64,000 nucleotides of DNA, from positions 1-64,000 of the forward strand of contig CALFSX010000278.1 of assembly GCA_937916515.1 (NCBI GenBank). The letters run 5' to 3'. Source of the DNA: an uncultured Planctomycetaceae bacterium (GTDB taxonomy: Bacteria > Planctomycetota > Planctomycetia > Planctomycetales > Planctomycetaceae). The position numbers and the translations under genes were made by a program. Below the pieces are notes generated by a model. The model saw only the letters and a program-made list of their open reading frames with translations, made no database searches and was not told the origin of the DNA. Below are positions 9,501 through 19,122 of the stretch, one piece after another (position 1 is the first letter of the stretch; each line of letters begins with the position of its first letter).

Positions 9501-10295
9501 GGTTCTCATGGTGAAAACGGTGGCCGGATGTTGAAGCCCGGCTTCCATTCAGGGACTCTGCCCAAGCTGTTTCGAAAAATGCGAGCGTTGGAACGTAAGG
9601 AAGTTTCGTATCAGCGATTCAGTAATCGCCGTGCGTTGCGAGAAGCTTTGGAGCATAGCGAACGCGACATTCGCCGATTTGTTACGCGAGATCTTGTGCG
9701 ACTGCTGAAGTATTGCAGCGTTTGGGAAGGCGTAGATCTGGCATGTTCAACGGTTCGAGCAGCTTCCAACAGCATCTTGATCGAACTGGAAGCAAAGTCG
9801 CTTGGCGATTCCCCTGTGCAGATTCTGTTTCAGGAACAAAGCGGCTGGTTGGTCGCCAGCGTGGCCGAACACGGATGGCTGAATTCAGTGACTCCTGAAA
9901 TGACTCACAGCTTCGAAACCGCTTTGCGTGGTTTCTATGTGAAGACCGGCATTGAACTGGTGCGAGAACAGATGGAACGCAATCTGATTGGACCTCATCC
10001 GTACGATGTTTGTAGCCTGGGCCTGGTGATCTGGCCCGACCGTCAGTTTGACCGCGAAATCACGATCGACCTACACCGCCGCCATCAGATCAAGCCGATG
10101 CCTCCCAGCATGGCAGCCAGTTACGGTGTGCAGCCGGTTTCTCGTGAAGCCGTGGTGTTTTCCGAAGTCGGCCTGCGTTGGGCCGATTGGAAACGAGTGT
10201 GGGCGGTTCCCGAAGACAGCGAATCCGCCACCCCGCTACCTTTGGCCTGTATGCAGTCCGCCAGAAGTTCTCTGCTGTCGTCCGGACGCGGGTAA
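6528..10295 (+). CDS. Large multi-pass membrane protein of unknown function (1255 aa, GTG start)
   Basis: Single long ORF with multiple hydrophobic stretches (LILLVGFILMAVIHV, WRLVLVVALLLSLAL, GLPLAGLVTWFNIAFLPGIFGFLVW). Confidence 0.85.
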   Translation: MSTGTLSTKIPELRRAVRQAEDRAFLVEPRVVRRIIREQYGFARLSTRIPHTDVLVAKALDIRSLAHPDELGLEDFSQLPTLSILVAQPEEHELEQLPLQDLMQLTWSRLFHGVIDLQLTLAASDGRLSRARVQETIDQIGQVEFDEAHSVLKSELRLFHPDSHVEAYREFVAIYLQLLRFTPDLLPVWFPSLSDSKRIVSIVGSHFDIEAMFNKTRLYGATSPDLTSGTIKDEDKVSSERRSWSEGVSFKPSARRYAGLLKKRDRWNERGNTVAAGVAAMQAIESATTEDERATALAAAHVDMQSLSQRLHAALNFDETDLDDWQKSLWELLQNSPHGFWNADKKLLYDLQKVCLDHERTIYQVDLVKWVVSRGKRPLRRPLTNVREVMMAKHLASSASRLVSVRLSGAERERLSRLIHAAADLAEEQMRERMRSVVRETILQVGLAPKSIPESVALDKMVEESLDCITERGYLTMGYLRDAISRNDLKLPDLSDPKDLIRGDHLLRSDDRLDVSLDGVYRRGEFYLRWLQVVSSMAFGTRTGRFLTKFLVIPFGGAIVIVEGVQHFVKVLVGSEDTAATSTTESAEAAAETNAGNHLTATDSEAGAATVTEAGAEAGASDSLEVAAIANDDSPVDVDLDGTLLAAGDLLVEGDADQASPINGLAALTDDGQPVDSSADAGNVELTGTPSEYQIPVDEVMGQLELPLILLVGFILMAVIHVDSIRAAFFALLRYGLRVLRTVLYDVPAAIIRMPAIQKFWRSRLFVKVRRHVTNPLLIAWVGCQVIPVLLRLQPQDWRLVLVVALLLSLALNSRLGRDTEELTAEWLANAWHDLRSRFLMALLDWVMDFFKWILNTVERFIYAVDEWLRFHSGETWITVVVKAILGVAWSFVSFLIRIYVNLLIEPTLHPVKHFPVVTVAHKLFLPVILILEHYMRSNLTPYIGLPLAGLVTWFNIAFLPGIFGFLVWELKENWRLYASNRVPTLRPVAIGSHGENGGRMLKPGFHSGTLPKLFRKMRALERKEVSYQRFSNRRALREALEHSERDIRRFVTRDLVRLLKYCSVWEGVDLACSTVRAASNSILIELEAKSLGDSPVQILFQEQSGWLVASVAEHGWLNSVTPEMTHSFETALRGFYVKTGIELVREQMERNLIGPHPYDVCSLGLVIWPDRQFDREITIDLHRRHQIKPMPPSMAASYGVQPVSREAVVFSEVGLRWADWKRVWAVPEDSESATPLPLACMQSARSSLLSSGRG

Positions 10296-10448
10296 GAAAT
10301 AAACTTGTCAGCCACCGATGCACGAGGCAGTCGTTCGTGCACGAGGTGGAATCTGGGATCGTCTGATATTTACCGAATGTCGATTCCCATCACCTTCGCT
10401 ACCGAATTTACTTCGGTGGGAATAGGATTCCGCACGACTTTAATCAAC

Positions 10449-11786
10449 TCAGCCCAGTTTCAAGCTGCCTTTGCTGTCGCCGAGTTCCTTGAGTGGTGCG
10501 CCCATGCGTTCTGACATGGATAGGAACAGGTTGTTCAGCGGCGTTTCTTTTTCGAAGTTGATGACTCGGCCTGTGTCCAACGTGCCTGCACCTTTGCCGG
10601 CCAGGATGATGGGCAGGTCGTCGTGAGCGTGTCGATTGCCGTCCGAAATTGCGCTGCCGTACAGAATCATGCTGTTGTCCAGCAGGTTGCCCTGGCCTTC
10701 TTTGACCTGCTTCATGCGAGTCAGAAAACCGGAGAACTGATCGACCAGATATTTGTCGATGCGAGCAATCTGCTCTTTCTTTTCCTTGTCGTCGCGATGA
10801 TGTGACAATTCGTGATGGCCGCTTTTAACTTCAACTTCGCGATAGGTGCGGTTGCATCCGGCGTCACCCACCATAAAGGTTATGATTCTTGTTGAATCCG
10901 TTTGGAAGGCCAGAATCATGATGTCGTACATCAAACGCAGATGTTCTGTCAGTTCTGCAGGCACGCCGTCCGGAAGGTTCATTTCCGGAATTTCGGTTGG
11001 TCGCAAATGGTTGGCTCGATCGATTCGTTGTTCGATTTCACGAACGCTGGTGAAATATTCGTCCAGCTTCTGGCGATCAGTGCCGCCCAGTTGTCCGTTA
11101 AGTCGCTTGGCGTCATCGGAAACGAAGTCCAGAATGCTCTTGCGGAACTTGTTGCGTCTTTCTGCTGAAGCGGCGGCTTCAGGATTTCCAAACAGGCGTT
11201 CGAAGGCCAGTCGAGGATTGATTTCCTTGGCGGTGGGTGTGTTGGGAGCCTTCCAGCTGACGTTGGTGGAATACGCACAGCTGTATCCTGAATCGCAGCT
11301 GCCAGCGTTGCGACGGCGTTCAATACCGATTTCCAGGGAAGGCAGTCGAGTTTGATCGCCAATGCGTTTGGCAATCGCCTGGTCGATGGACACGCCTACT
11401 TCGATGTCGGCACCGGACGTTTTTCTTGGCTGAGCGCCCGTCAAAAACGCGCTGGCGTTTCGGGCGTGGTCTCCACCGCCATCACCGTTGGCTCGCGCGT
11501 GGTGCTGAGTGAGCCCACCCAGCAGCAACAGGTCGTTGCGGTGTTCTTCCAGCGACTGCATCGACGAGTTGAATTTGAAGTCGCGGCCTTCACCTTCCGG
11601 CTTCCACTGGTCCATAATGGCACCGTTGGGGAAGAAGATGCAGGCCATGCGGTTGGGGGCAGTTGCATCTGCAGCCAACGGAGCCGCTGAAGCGGCTGGC
11701 ACCATGGCGTCCAACAACGGAAGTGCAATGGCCGTGTGAACTCCGCCGCGTAGAACTGTGCGACGATTTAGTTGAAGAGAGCTCAT
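10449..11786 (-). CDS. DUF1552-type protein with Tat signal
   Basis: N-terminal NRRTVLRGGVHTAIALPLLDAM twin-arginine motif; MACIFFPNGAIMDQWKPEGEG and DDLPIILAGKGAGTLDTGRVI. Confidence 0.88.
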   Translation of the reverse strand: MSSLQLNRRTVLRGGVHTAIALPLLDAMVPAASAAPLAADATAPNRMACIFFPNGAIMDQWKPEGEGRDFKFNSSMQSLEEHRNDLLLLGGLTQHHARANGDGGGDHARNASAFLTGAQPRKTSGADIEVGVSIDQAIAKRIGDQTRLPSLEIGIERRRNAGSCDSGYSCAYSTNVSWKAPNTPTAKEINPRLAFERLFGNPEAAASAERRNKFRKSILDFVSDDAKRLNGQLGGTDRQKLDEYFTSVREIEQRIDRANHLRPTEIPEMNLPDGVPAELTEHLRLMYDIMILAFQTDSTRIITFMVGDAGCNRTYREVEVKSGHHELSHHRDDKEKKEQIARIDKYLVDQFSGFLTRMKQVKEGQGNLLDNSMILYGSAISDGNRHAHDDLPIILAGKGAGTLDTGRVINFEKETPLNNLFLSMSERMGAPLKELGDSKGSLKLG

Positions 11787-11934
11787 TGTGAAGCTTTCTG
11801 AATTTCTTTTGTAGTTGCGAACCGAAGAGGATTCGGCCAGCCGAAAATTGGCTGCGGGTAGGTCAACGTCTTTAATTATAGCGGTTTTTTGCTCAGAACA
11901 AGATAGTCGAACATTCAGAATCCGGTTCTGATCG

Positions 11935-14811
11935 TCAATTCTGTGCTGCCTGCTTCTTTAGGAACGGATCTGACAGCACAATCCCTTCAATCAGTGCAGA
12001 AAAACGCTGGTTTCTTTCCTTCATCAGTGTGAGGCATTTGTCGATCGTACACTTGTCGTAGTACTCCGCACCTCGCCCGATGGAGTAAACAAGCATCTTT
12101 TCGGCGACCGTTCGGAAGAACTGCTCGCGACGATTTTGCACGATTTTGACAAGTTCCAGCGGACTGTTGAAGATTTCACCGGAAGGCAGGCTGCCGGAAG
12201 CATCAATGTTTCGCCCCTCTTCTTTGTCTCGCCACTTGCCGATTGCGTCGAAGTTTTCGAGCCCCAGACCCAGCGGGTCCATTAATTTATGGCACGCCGC
12301 GCATCCGGGGTCTTCGCGATGTTTGGCCAGTTGTTCGCGCAAAGTTGCGTCGGGAGACAGCTTTTCGGTTTCTTCCAGAGTGGGAACTCCCGGCGGCGGC
12401 GGCGGTGGAGCGTCTCCAAAAATGTTTTCCATAATCCACTTGCCGCGTTTAACGGGACTGGTGCGGCCAGGGTTTGACGTGAGCGTAAGAATGCTGGCAT
12501 GAGTCAGCACGCCGGATCGATTGGTGCCAGCCAATGACACTCGTTCAAACTTGTCTTCGTTGACTCCGGAAATGCCATAGTGTTCCGCCAGGCGTTTGTT
12601 CACAAAAGTGAAATCGGCAGACAGCAGTTCTTCAATGCTGCGGTCTTCACGCATTACGGTTTGAAAGAGCATTTCCGTTTCTTTCCGCATGTCAGCACGC
12701 AGATTGTCGTTGAATGACTTGAAGATATCTGTGTCGGGAGTCACGTCGTCCAGGTTGCGAAGATTCAACCATTGCGAGGCGAAGTTGCTGACAAGTGCGT
12801 TTGATTTGTCATTTGCCAGCATACGCTTAATCTGCTGTCGCAGCGTGTCTGGTTGAGTGAGCTTGTTCTGCTTCGCAAGAGCGAACAGTTCGTCGTCCGG
12901 CATACTGCTCCACAGAAAGTACGACAGGCGAGAAGCGATTTCGTAATCGTCCAGCGAGCGTTCTGCTTCACCGTCTGATGGTTCTTTTTCCAGACGAAAC
13001 AGGAATTCAGGGGCCACCAAAATGGCCTGCAGAGCCAGCGAAATTCCGGCTTCGTAAGTTTCGCCCATATCGTTAACGGCAGACTGAACAAGATTTCCAT
13101 AGCGGAAAACTTCAGCGGTTGTCACTGGTCTGCGAAATGCTTTTTCCATAATTGGCTGCAGCACTTTTTGAGCTGCATCCAGAACGCTTAATTCGTTGCC
13201 TGGCGTAGCCGTGACAAATCGTAGATGGATTTCAGAACGCTTCGGAACGCCTCCGTGAAGTGGCCCAAACAAAGCGATCGACTTCACCAGAATATTGCGG
13301 TCGCGGTGGCCTTCCGGGCCTTCCGGGAAGGTTTTGTCGTTCAGAAACGCAACCGCGATTGACTTTGTTCCGGCTTCCAGAGTGACCGGAATTGTAAAGT
13401 CTTCGTACTTGTGATGCTGCTGAACTTCTCGTTCGCCGTTGGCCACGCTATCCACTTTTATAGCGAACTTCGCCTTTTCGTCACCCGCCTGGTCGGCTCG
13501 GACGACGGTTCTTATTTCGTAGTCCCCGGTGGCCGGAACATCAAATTGGGCGATCGCTTCGCCGCTGGTGTAAAGTGAAACCGGATCATCCGACTTGCGT
13601 TTTTGTTGCAGAGTCGATGTCAGTTCGCCGCGGTTTGCCGGTATGAGAATCGGCTTGGAAAAATCGCGGCTGTCCACGACGGCGTTAGCGACTTCTTCTG
13701 CAGCGTTCAGGTACTTTTCCAGCAGCAGGGGCGGCAACGACAGCACGTCGCCGATGTTGTCGAAGCCTTCTCCGACGTCGTCAGCGGGAAAGTCGTCGGC
13801 GGGAGTGATTTTGATGCCAAACAGATCCTGAATCGTGTTGTTGTATTCGGCTTTGTTCAGTCGCTGAACGGTGGATCGGCCCGGGTTGTAAACGATTTCG
13901 CAGTCGAAGCTGAACAGTTCGTCGTGCAGAAGTTCGGCGATCGATTCCTGTTCTTCAAGCTTGGGTTGAGGATCGTAGTCGGACGGCGGCATGGCTCCGG
14001 AATTGATCATCCGAAAAATGCGTTCCCACTTTTTGCGTTCGGTTAAAAGCTGTTCGCCCGAAGTCAGCCTGGCAATGTTGATGCCCGCTTCTTCGGAATC
14101 CGGACCGTGGCAATCGGCACAGTATTGGTTCAGATAGGGCAGGATTTTTTCGTCCAGATGCTTCTGGCTGGCAATCGCCTGTTGCTGTTTGCGTTTTTCG
14201 CGTTCCTGAGCGGCAATCTGTTCCGGCGATAATGCGGGGGAGCGGTTTGGCAGGCTGGCCAAAGTGTGCTGCGGACGATCTGGCCTGTTGTCATCAGCGC
14301 CGCTGTTATCATTCGCGGCGACCACATTGGAAATGTCAGGTTGCGATGACTGGGAATCACTGGCCGTGGCAGAATCGAAGCCGCCGCTGAAAAACGACCA
14401 GCCGATTCCTCCAACAATCGCGACGGCAACTGCAGTGCCGACGCCAATCCACATCGGGTTGATGGCAGCACTTTTGGTCGCAGGCTTCGCGGATGAACTG
14501 TTAAGTCTTCGGCGAGCCGTTCGCTGAATGCGGCGAAGTTCTGAAGGCGATGGTGCTGCAGCCGCTTTGCTGGCGGAAGCTGTTTGCGCGGTGGAGGCTG
14601 CAGACCTTGCGGGGCTGGCTTTTGCTGTTGGCTGAGTTCGCTTTGGCGTTGAATCGGCTGGATTAGTGCTGGTGGCAGGCGCAACGGCGTTCAGACGGAT
14701 TTTCTGATCGCAGCCAGCGTTTGGGCAGGTGGCGATCTTTCCGAGAAATTTGTTGTTCACCCGAAAACGAAAGCCGCATGCCGGGCAGGTAAAGGCGGAT
14801 GTGGGGCTCAT
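11935..14811 (-). CDS. DUF1587/1592/1588/1585-type planctomycete cytochrome-like protein with N-terminal zinc ribbon and TM
   Basis: CPACGFRFRVNNKFLGKIATCPNAGC zinc ribbon; TM IGVGTAVAVAIVGGIGWSFF; CADCHGPDSEEAG; HASILTLTSNPGRTSPVKRGKWIMENI; CAACHKLMDPLGLGLENFDAIG. Confidence 0.9.
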   Translation of the reverse strand: MSPTSAFTCPACGFRFRVNNKFLGKIATCPNAGCDQKIRLNAVAPATSTNPADSTPKRTQPTAKASPARSAASTAQTASASKAAAAPSPSELRRIQRTARRRLNSSSAKPATKSAAINPMWIGVGTAVAVAIVGGIGWSFFSGGFDSATASDSQSSQPDISNVVAANDNSGADDNRPDRPQHTLASLPNRSPALSPEQIAAQEREKRKQQQAIASQKHLDEKILPYLNQYCADCHGPDSEEAGINIARLTSGEQLLTERKKWERIFRMINSGAMPPSDYDPQPKLEEQESIAELLHDELFSFDCEIVYNPGRSTVQRLNKAEYNNTIQDLFGIKITPADDFPADDVGEGFDNIGDVLSLPPLLLEKYLNAAEEVANAVVDSRDFSKPILIPANRGELTSTLQQKRKSDDPVSLYTSGEAIAQFDVPATGDYEIRTVVRADQAGDEKAKFAIKVDSVANGEREVQQHHKYEDFTIPVTLEAGTKSIAVAFLNDKTFPEGPEGHRDRNILVKSIALFGPLHGGVPKRSEIHLRFVTATPGNELSVLDAAQKVLQPIMEKAFRRPVTTAEVFRYGNLVQSAVNDMGETYEAGISLALQAILVAPEFLFRLEKEPSDGEAERSLDDYEIASRLSYFLWSSMPDDELFALAKQNKLTQPDTLRQQIKRMLANDKSNALVSNFASQWLNLRNLDDVTPDTDIFKSFNDNLRADMRKETEMLFQTVMREDRSIEELLSADFTFVNKRLAEHYGISGVNEDKFERVSLAGTNRSGVLTHASILTLTSNPGRTSPVKRGKWIMENIFGDAPPPPPPGVPTLEETEKLSPDATLREQLAKHREDPGCAACHKLMDPLGLGLENFDAIGKWRDKEEGRNIDASGSLPSGEIFNSPLELVKIVQNRREQFFRTVAEKMLVYSIGRGAEYYDKCTIDKCLTLMKERNQRFSALIEGIVLSDPFLKKQAAQN

Positions 14812-15048
14812 GGGGAGGGGCACTTGAGATGGCGGGAAGATATGCAGCAGTCGGTACTCATTAAACAGTGTAGCTCCGATTTGGCGCCGGGGAAGGTACC
14901 AGTGTTTGCGAAGAGTCCGACTTTTGCCCTGTTTTTTCGCCTTAGGTACAGATATTCAGTCATTGCCGGAGCTCAGCCCAATTCGCACGTCAGAGACGTC
15001 AGGAGTTCTGCGTCGCACACGTTTTTTGCTCCAAACTTCAACATTTCA

Positions 15049-15182
15049 GATTCTTACTCAAAAAAGGTACGTGCCCGGTGCGAGCACCTTTTTCGTAGCG
15101 ACAACGGAGCGGTTCGACGATTGAAACATCCCGCGTCATGCCCCGTCCCGCGCCACGGGGTCAGGTACGAAGCCATTCTTAG
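15049..15182 (+). repeat. Family A repeat, module 2 (diverged)
   Basis: AGATTCTTACTCAAAAAAGG...TCGTAGCGACAACGGAGCGGTTCGACGATT...GCCACGGGGTCAGG...TTCTTAGG. Confidence 0.8.
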
Positions 15183-15375
15183 GCGTACAGGCGAACGACT
15201 GTACCGTAATTTGTGGCGATTGATTTTTTTGAGTTTTGCTGCAAAGACGCCGCTGTTCACTCGATCTGCGTGAATTCTAAAGATCGCGACTGTATGGTTT
15301 TGAAGTAGCGATCCCACATCTGAATTGGGCGAACTGTGTTTGTTCGTGTTTATCCTGTTGTTGAAAGGAAAGTCC

Positions 15376-15957
15376 ATGCTTCGTCTTTTGTTATCGGTTG
15401 TTGTGTGTGGTCTGGCATGCTGTGGTAACTTTGCAGCGGCTCAACCGCCCGAAAATTCGGCTGGAACTAAAGAACACGAATGGCTGCAGCAATTTGTTGG
15501 CGAATGGAAAACAGCTTCAGAAGCGTCCATGGGGCCTGATCAACCGGAAATGAAATGCACGGGCAGCATGAACTGTCGCATGTTGGGCAAATTCTGGATC
15601 GTTAATGAAATGAAAGCCGACATCATGGGAAGCACCATGAACGGCGTGCAGACGATTGGCTACGATTCTAGTAGCAAGAAGTATGTTGGAACCTGGGTCG
15701 ACAACATGATGGATCATATGTGGCGTTACGAAGGCTCTGTTGACGAATCCGGCAAGACACTGACTCTGGAAGCCGAAGGCCCCAACTTCATGGCGGCTGG
15801 CAAGATGACGAAGTTCCGCGATGCGTATGAATTCAAGTCTGCCGACCACATTGTCGCCACTTCTTCGATGCTGACTGAAGATGGCAAATGGGTTGTCTTT
15901 ATGACAGGCCAGGTAATTCGCAACCCAAATGCCGAAGCAGCGGCAAAGGCAAACTAA
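15376..15957 (+). CDS. DUF1579-like secreted protein
   Basis: Signal peptide MLRLLLSVVVCGLACCGNFAAAQ; EWLQQFVGEWKTASEASMGP; GTWVDNMMDHMWRYEGSVD. Confidence 0.8.
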   Translation: MLRLLLSVVVCGLACCGNFAAAQPPENSAGTKEHEWLQQFVGEWKTASEASMGPDQPEMKCTGSMNCRMLGKFWIVNEMKADIMGSTMNGVQTIGYDSSSKKYVGTWVDNMMDHMWRYEGSVDESGKTLTLEAEGPNFMAAGKMTKFRDAYEFKSADHIVATSSMLTEDGKWVVFMTGQVIRNPNAEAAAKAN

Positions 15958-16368
15958 GGAATTGTCCAGAATTAGTATCCCTGATTGACAGTAATGCGCA
16001 ACTTCACGAAGGCCATTCCATGGTGTTTAGAAGGAATCGGGATTGGGCAAGTTCTGTTGTTACAGTCGCGGAGCGACGGCATGCGATAGCCTCGGACTTC
16101 AGTCCGAGGTTGCCAGATGGTTTCCAGGAAAGTCGCGGAGCGACGGCATGCGGAAAAGCCACATGTCGCCGCTCTGCGGCTTATCATTCGTCTCACGGCA
16201 GCCAACCTCGGGTTAAAACCCGAGGCTATCATATGCCGTCGCTCCGAGACTCACCTGTCGCAACGTGCAACGACGCTGGAAGAAAACAAGTAGTGTTTTG
16301 AGCCTCGACGTCACGCCCAATTCCAGCGAATTTCATGACTCAGGACTCGCGATCTAATTTCGGGACTG
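15958..16368. mobile_element. Family B TIR-bounded element (MITE-like), long form with nested palindrome
   Basis: Left GGAATTGTCCAGAATTAGTATCCC, right GCGATCTAATTTCGGGACTGC (inverted); internal arms AGTCGCGGAGCGACGGCATGCGATAGCCTCGG / CCGAGGCTATCATATGCCGTCGCTCCGAGACT. Confidence 0.65.
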
Positions 16369-16616
16369 CTTTTAAGCGCCGTCGGAATCGTCCGTATGAT
16401 GGGCGGGAAGATGCTGCCACAAAAACAATTCTTCGTTCCGAGACTGCTGTGTTCTATCACGCGGCGAACCGGCAGGTTTTCGGTGGGTCTTTCAAGCCTG
16501 AACGCTTACGTGTTGACCGCAGGCGTTTTGTCAGGTCCAATTCCTGCCCCCCAGCTTCATTTATCTGAGGTTTGGCCGTTTTTTCGTTCGCTGACGCCTG
16601 CCAGGCTATTAATTTC

Positions 16617-18683
16617 ATGACCAGTCGAAAAATTCTTGTCACTTCGGCTCTGCCGTACGCTAATGGCCATATTCATATTGGGCATTTGGTTGAGTACATT
16701 CAGACCGATATCTGGGTTCGCTTTCAAAAGCTGCGAGGTCACCGGTGTATCTACGTGTGCGCCGACGACACTCATGGCACGGCCATTATGATTCGAGCTC
16801 GCAAAGAAGGCCGCAGCGAAGAAGAAGTCATTGCCGATATGCGCGAAGCTCACATTCGAGACTTCGCCGCCTTTGATGTGGAATTCGACAATTACGGCAG
16901 CACCAACAGCGAAGAAAATCGTCAGTACTGCCACCGTATGTGGTCAGAAATCCGCAAAGCGGGACTGGTCAAAGAGAAAGACGTTGAGCAACTTTACGAC
17001 CCAGTGGCTGGCACCTTTCTGGCCGACCGCTTTGTTCGTGGAACGTGCCCGAAATGTAAATCGCCCGATCAACCTGGCGACAACTGCAGCAAGTGCGGCA
17101 CCACGTACACTCCGGCGGAACTGATCGATCCGAAAAGCGAGCATTCCGGAGCAACGCCGGAAATTCGAGTCGCGAAGCATCTGTTTATTGAGCTGGAAAA
17201 AATTCACTCGTTCCTGAACGAATGGACTCAATCGGGCGAACACCTGCAGCCGGAAGTGGCCAACTACTTGAAGGGGCATTTTCTGGGCGACGATTTGCGG
17301 GACTGGGATATTTCACGCCCGGCCCCGTACTTCGGCTTTGAAATTCCCGATAGTCCCGGCAATTACTGGTACGTTTGGTTCGACGCGCCGATCGGCTATA
17401 TCGCTTCCACAACTCAATGGTGCAACAACAATGGCGAAAACGTTGACGATTGGTGGAACGCAGATTCGGATGCCGAAATTCACCACTTCATCGGCAAAGA
17501 CATCACATATTTTCATACACTGTTCTGGCCGGGAATGTTGAAGACGGCTGGCTGCAAGCTTCCTGAAAAAGTACACATCCACGGCTTCTTAACTGTCGCC
17601 GGTGAAAAGATGAGCAAGTCGAAGGGCACCTTCGTCATGGCTTCTACGTATGCAAAGCATCTGCCTTCCGGCGTGCTGCGATATTATTACGCCAGCAAAC
17701 TGGGATCCGGTTTGGACGACATCGATCTGAATCTGGAAGAGTTCGTTGCCAAGATCAATTCAGACCTTGTCGGCAAGGTTGTGAACCTCGCTTCTCGGTC
17801 TGCGAAGTTTGTTTCCGGAGCGACACTAAGCGAAGCCTACCCAGACGACGGCGGCCTGTTTGCAGCAGCAGCAGCCAAAGGCGAAGAACTGGCGGCCCTG
17901 TACGAAGCCTGCAATTACAACGCGGCAATGCGAGAAATTATGGCGTTGGCCGACAAAGCCAATAAGTACGTGGAAGATACGGAGCCGTGGGTTCTGCGAA
18001 AGGACCCAACCAAGGCCGACGAATTGCGAGATGCCTGCACGGTCGCCTTAAATCTGTTTCGGCAGATCGTGGTGTATCTTGCTCCCGTGCTTCCCGAACT
18101 GGCAAAGCAAACAGAAGCTTTGCTGAACAAGCCCATTTCCAGTTGGGACGAAAGTCAATCACCGTTGACCGGAACTTCGGTCAGCGAATTTCATCACCTT
18201 ATGAAGCGAATAGACGACAAACAGGTTCAACAAATGATCGAAGAAAGCAAAGAAGATAACGCCGCCGATGCTGGCGAAACAGCGGCTGTTGAGTTTCACG
18301 CAGCGGATACCTGGAAGGATGCCGGCGATGCTCTTGGTAACGAACCACTTGCCGAAGAATGCACGATCGACGACTTTGTGAAGGTCGATCTGCGAGTGGC
18401 CAGAATTATCGAAGCCAACCATGTGGAAGGTGCTAACAAGTTGCTGCAACTGACCCTGTCTCTGGGCGGCGGAGAAACTCGAAACGTATTTGCCGGTATC
18501 AAAGCCGCTTACGATCCGGAAACTCTGGTCGGTCGTCTGGTGATTTGTGTTGCCAACCTAAAGCCACGTCAGATGAAGTTTGGTCTGAGCCAGGGAATGG
18601 TCTGTGCCAGCGGCGGTGGCGGCAAAGAAGTGTTCCTGCTAAGCCCCGACGATGGAGCCGTGCCCGGCCAGCGAGTTCACTAA
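16617..18683 (+). CDS. metG: Methionyl-tRNA synthetase
   Basis: [33 protein letters not shown], zinc-binding [26 protein letters not shown]-terminal tRNA-binding domain. The ORF-track start (16572) is an upstream TTG; ATG at 16617 preferred. Confidence 0.97.
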   Translation: MTSRKILVTSALPYANGHIHIGHLVEYIQTDIWVRFQKLRGHRCIYVCADDTHGTAIMIRARKEGRSEEEVIADMREAHIRDFAAFDVEFDNYGSTNSEENRQYCHRMWSEIRKAGLVKEKDVEQLYDPVAGTFLADRFVRGTCPKCKSPDQPGDNCSKCGTTYTPAELIDPKSEHSGATPEIRVAKHLFIELEKIHSFLNEWTQSGEHLQPEVANYLKGHFLGDDLRDWDISRPAPYFGFEIPDSPGNYWYVWFDAPIGYIASTTQWCNNNGENVDDWWNADSDAEIHHFIGKDITYFHTLFWPGMLKTAGCKLPEKVHIHGFLTVAGEKMSKSKGTFVMASTYAKHLPSGVLRYYYASKLGSGLDDIDLNLEEFVAKINSDLVGKVVNLASRSAKFVSGATLSEAYPDDGGLFAAAAAKGEELAALYEACNYNAAMREIMALADKANKYVEDTEPWVLRKDPTKADELRDACTVALNLFRQIVVYLAPVLPELAKQTEALLNKPISSWDESQSPLTGTSVSEFHHLMKRIDDKQVQQMIEESKEDNAADAGETAAVEFHAADTWKDAGDALGNEPLAEECTIDDFVKVDLRVARIIEANHVEGANKLLQLTLSLGGGETRNVFAGIKAAYDPETLVGRLVICVANLKPRQMKFGLSQGMVCASGGGGKEVFLLSPDDGAVPGQRVH

Positions 18684-18742
18684 AACAGCTGGGTGGCATA
18701 CATGCTTGCAGCAAAAGCCTTGGAGATTCTTGAAGCTGGTGT

Positions 18743-18962
18743 CCGGGGACTCCGTCCCCGGCAGTGAGCCGTCGTCCCCTCGGGACTATGCACAGCGTGG
18801 ATCAAGCACAGGAAGTAGGCCGGACCAAGCCAACCTTTGATCTGCCGGAGCAGCGTGTGCGGGCATAATTGTATCGAAGCATTCGACGACTCAGTCGTTT
18901 CACCGCAGGTTGGCGCCGTTCCGGCACGCGTCGCACGCGTCGCACGCTTGATCCGGCCTACG
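18743..18962. repeat. Cluster of degenerate palindromes between convergent metG and the vWA gene
   Basis: CCGGGGAC-TCC-GTCCCCGG; inverted AAGTAGGCCGGACCAAGC / GCTTGATCCGGCCTACG; 9-bp tandem ACGCGTCGC. Confidence 0.6.
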
Positions 18963-19122
18963 TGCCTCGGGTTGAAAATCGACGCAGACACATGTCGCCA
19001 CTCCGTGGTTTAGTCGCATTTCCACATCTCGTTTTGTCAGCAGACTTTAACCCGCTAACAATACTTCACCGGCACCGACCACCAACGAAAGTCCCGGAAC
19101 TGGTTCTACAGAAACAGCCGCC

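Noticed and set aside
14130-14684. 184-aa minus ORF in another frame of the DUF1592 gene
   Set aside because: Out-of-frame shadow of the linker region; the true frame carries the recognised domains.
15958-16368. CRISPR array suggested by the repeated AGTCGCGGAGCGACGGCATGC units
   Set aside because: Only two direct units plus one inverted unit, no regular spacers and no cas genes; better explained as nested palindromes.
18680-18991. 103-aa minus ORF RHVGRIKRATRATRAGTAPTCGE
   Set aside because: Encoded by a degenerate palindrome cluster; the composition reflects repeats rather than protein.
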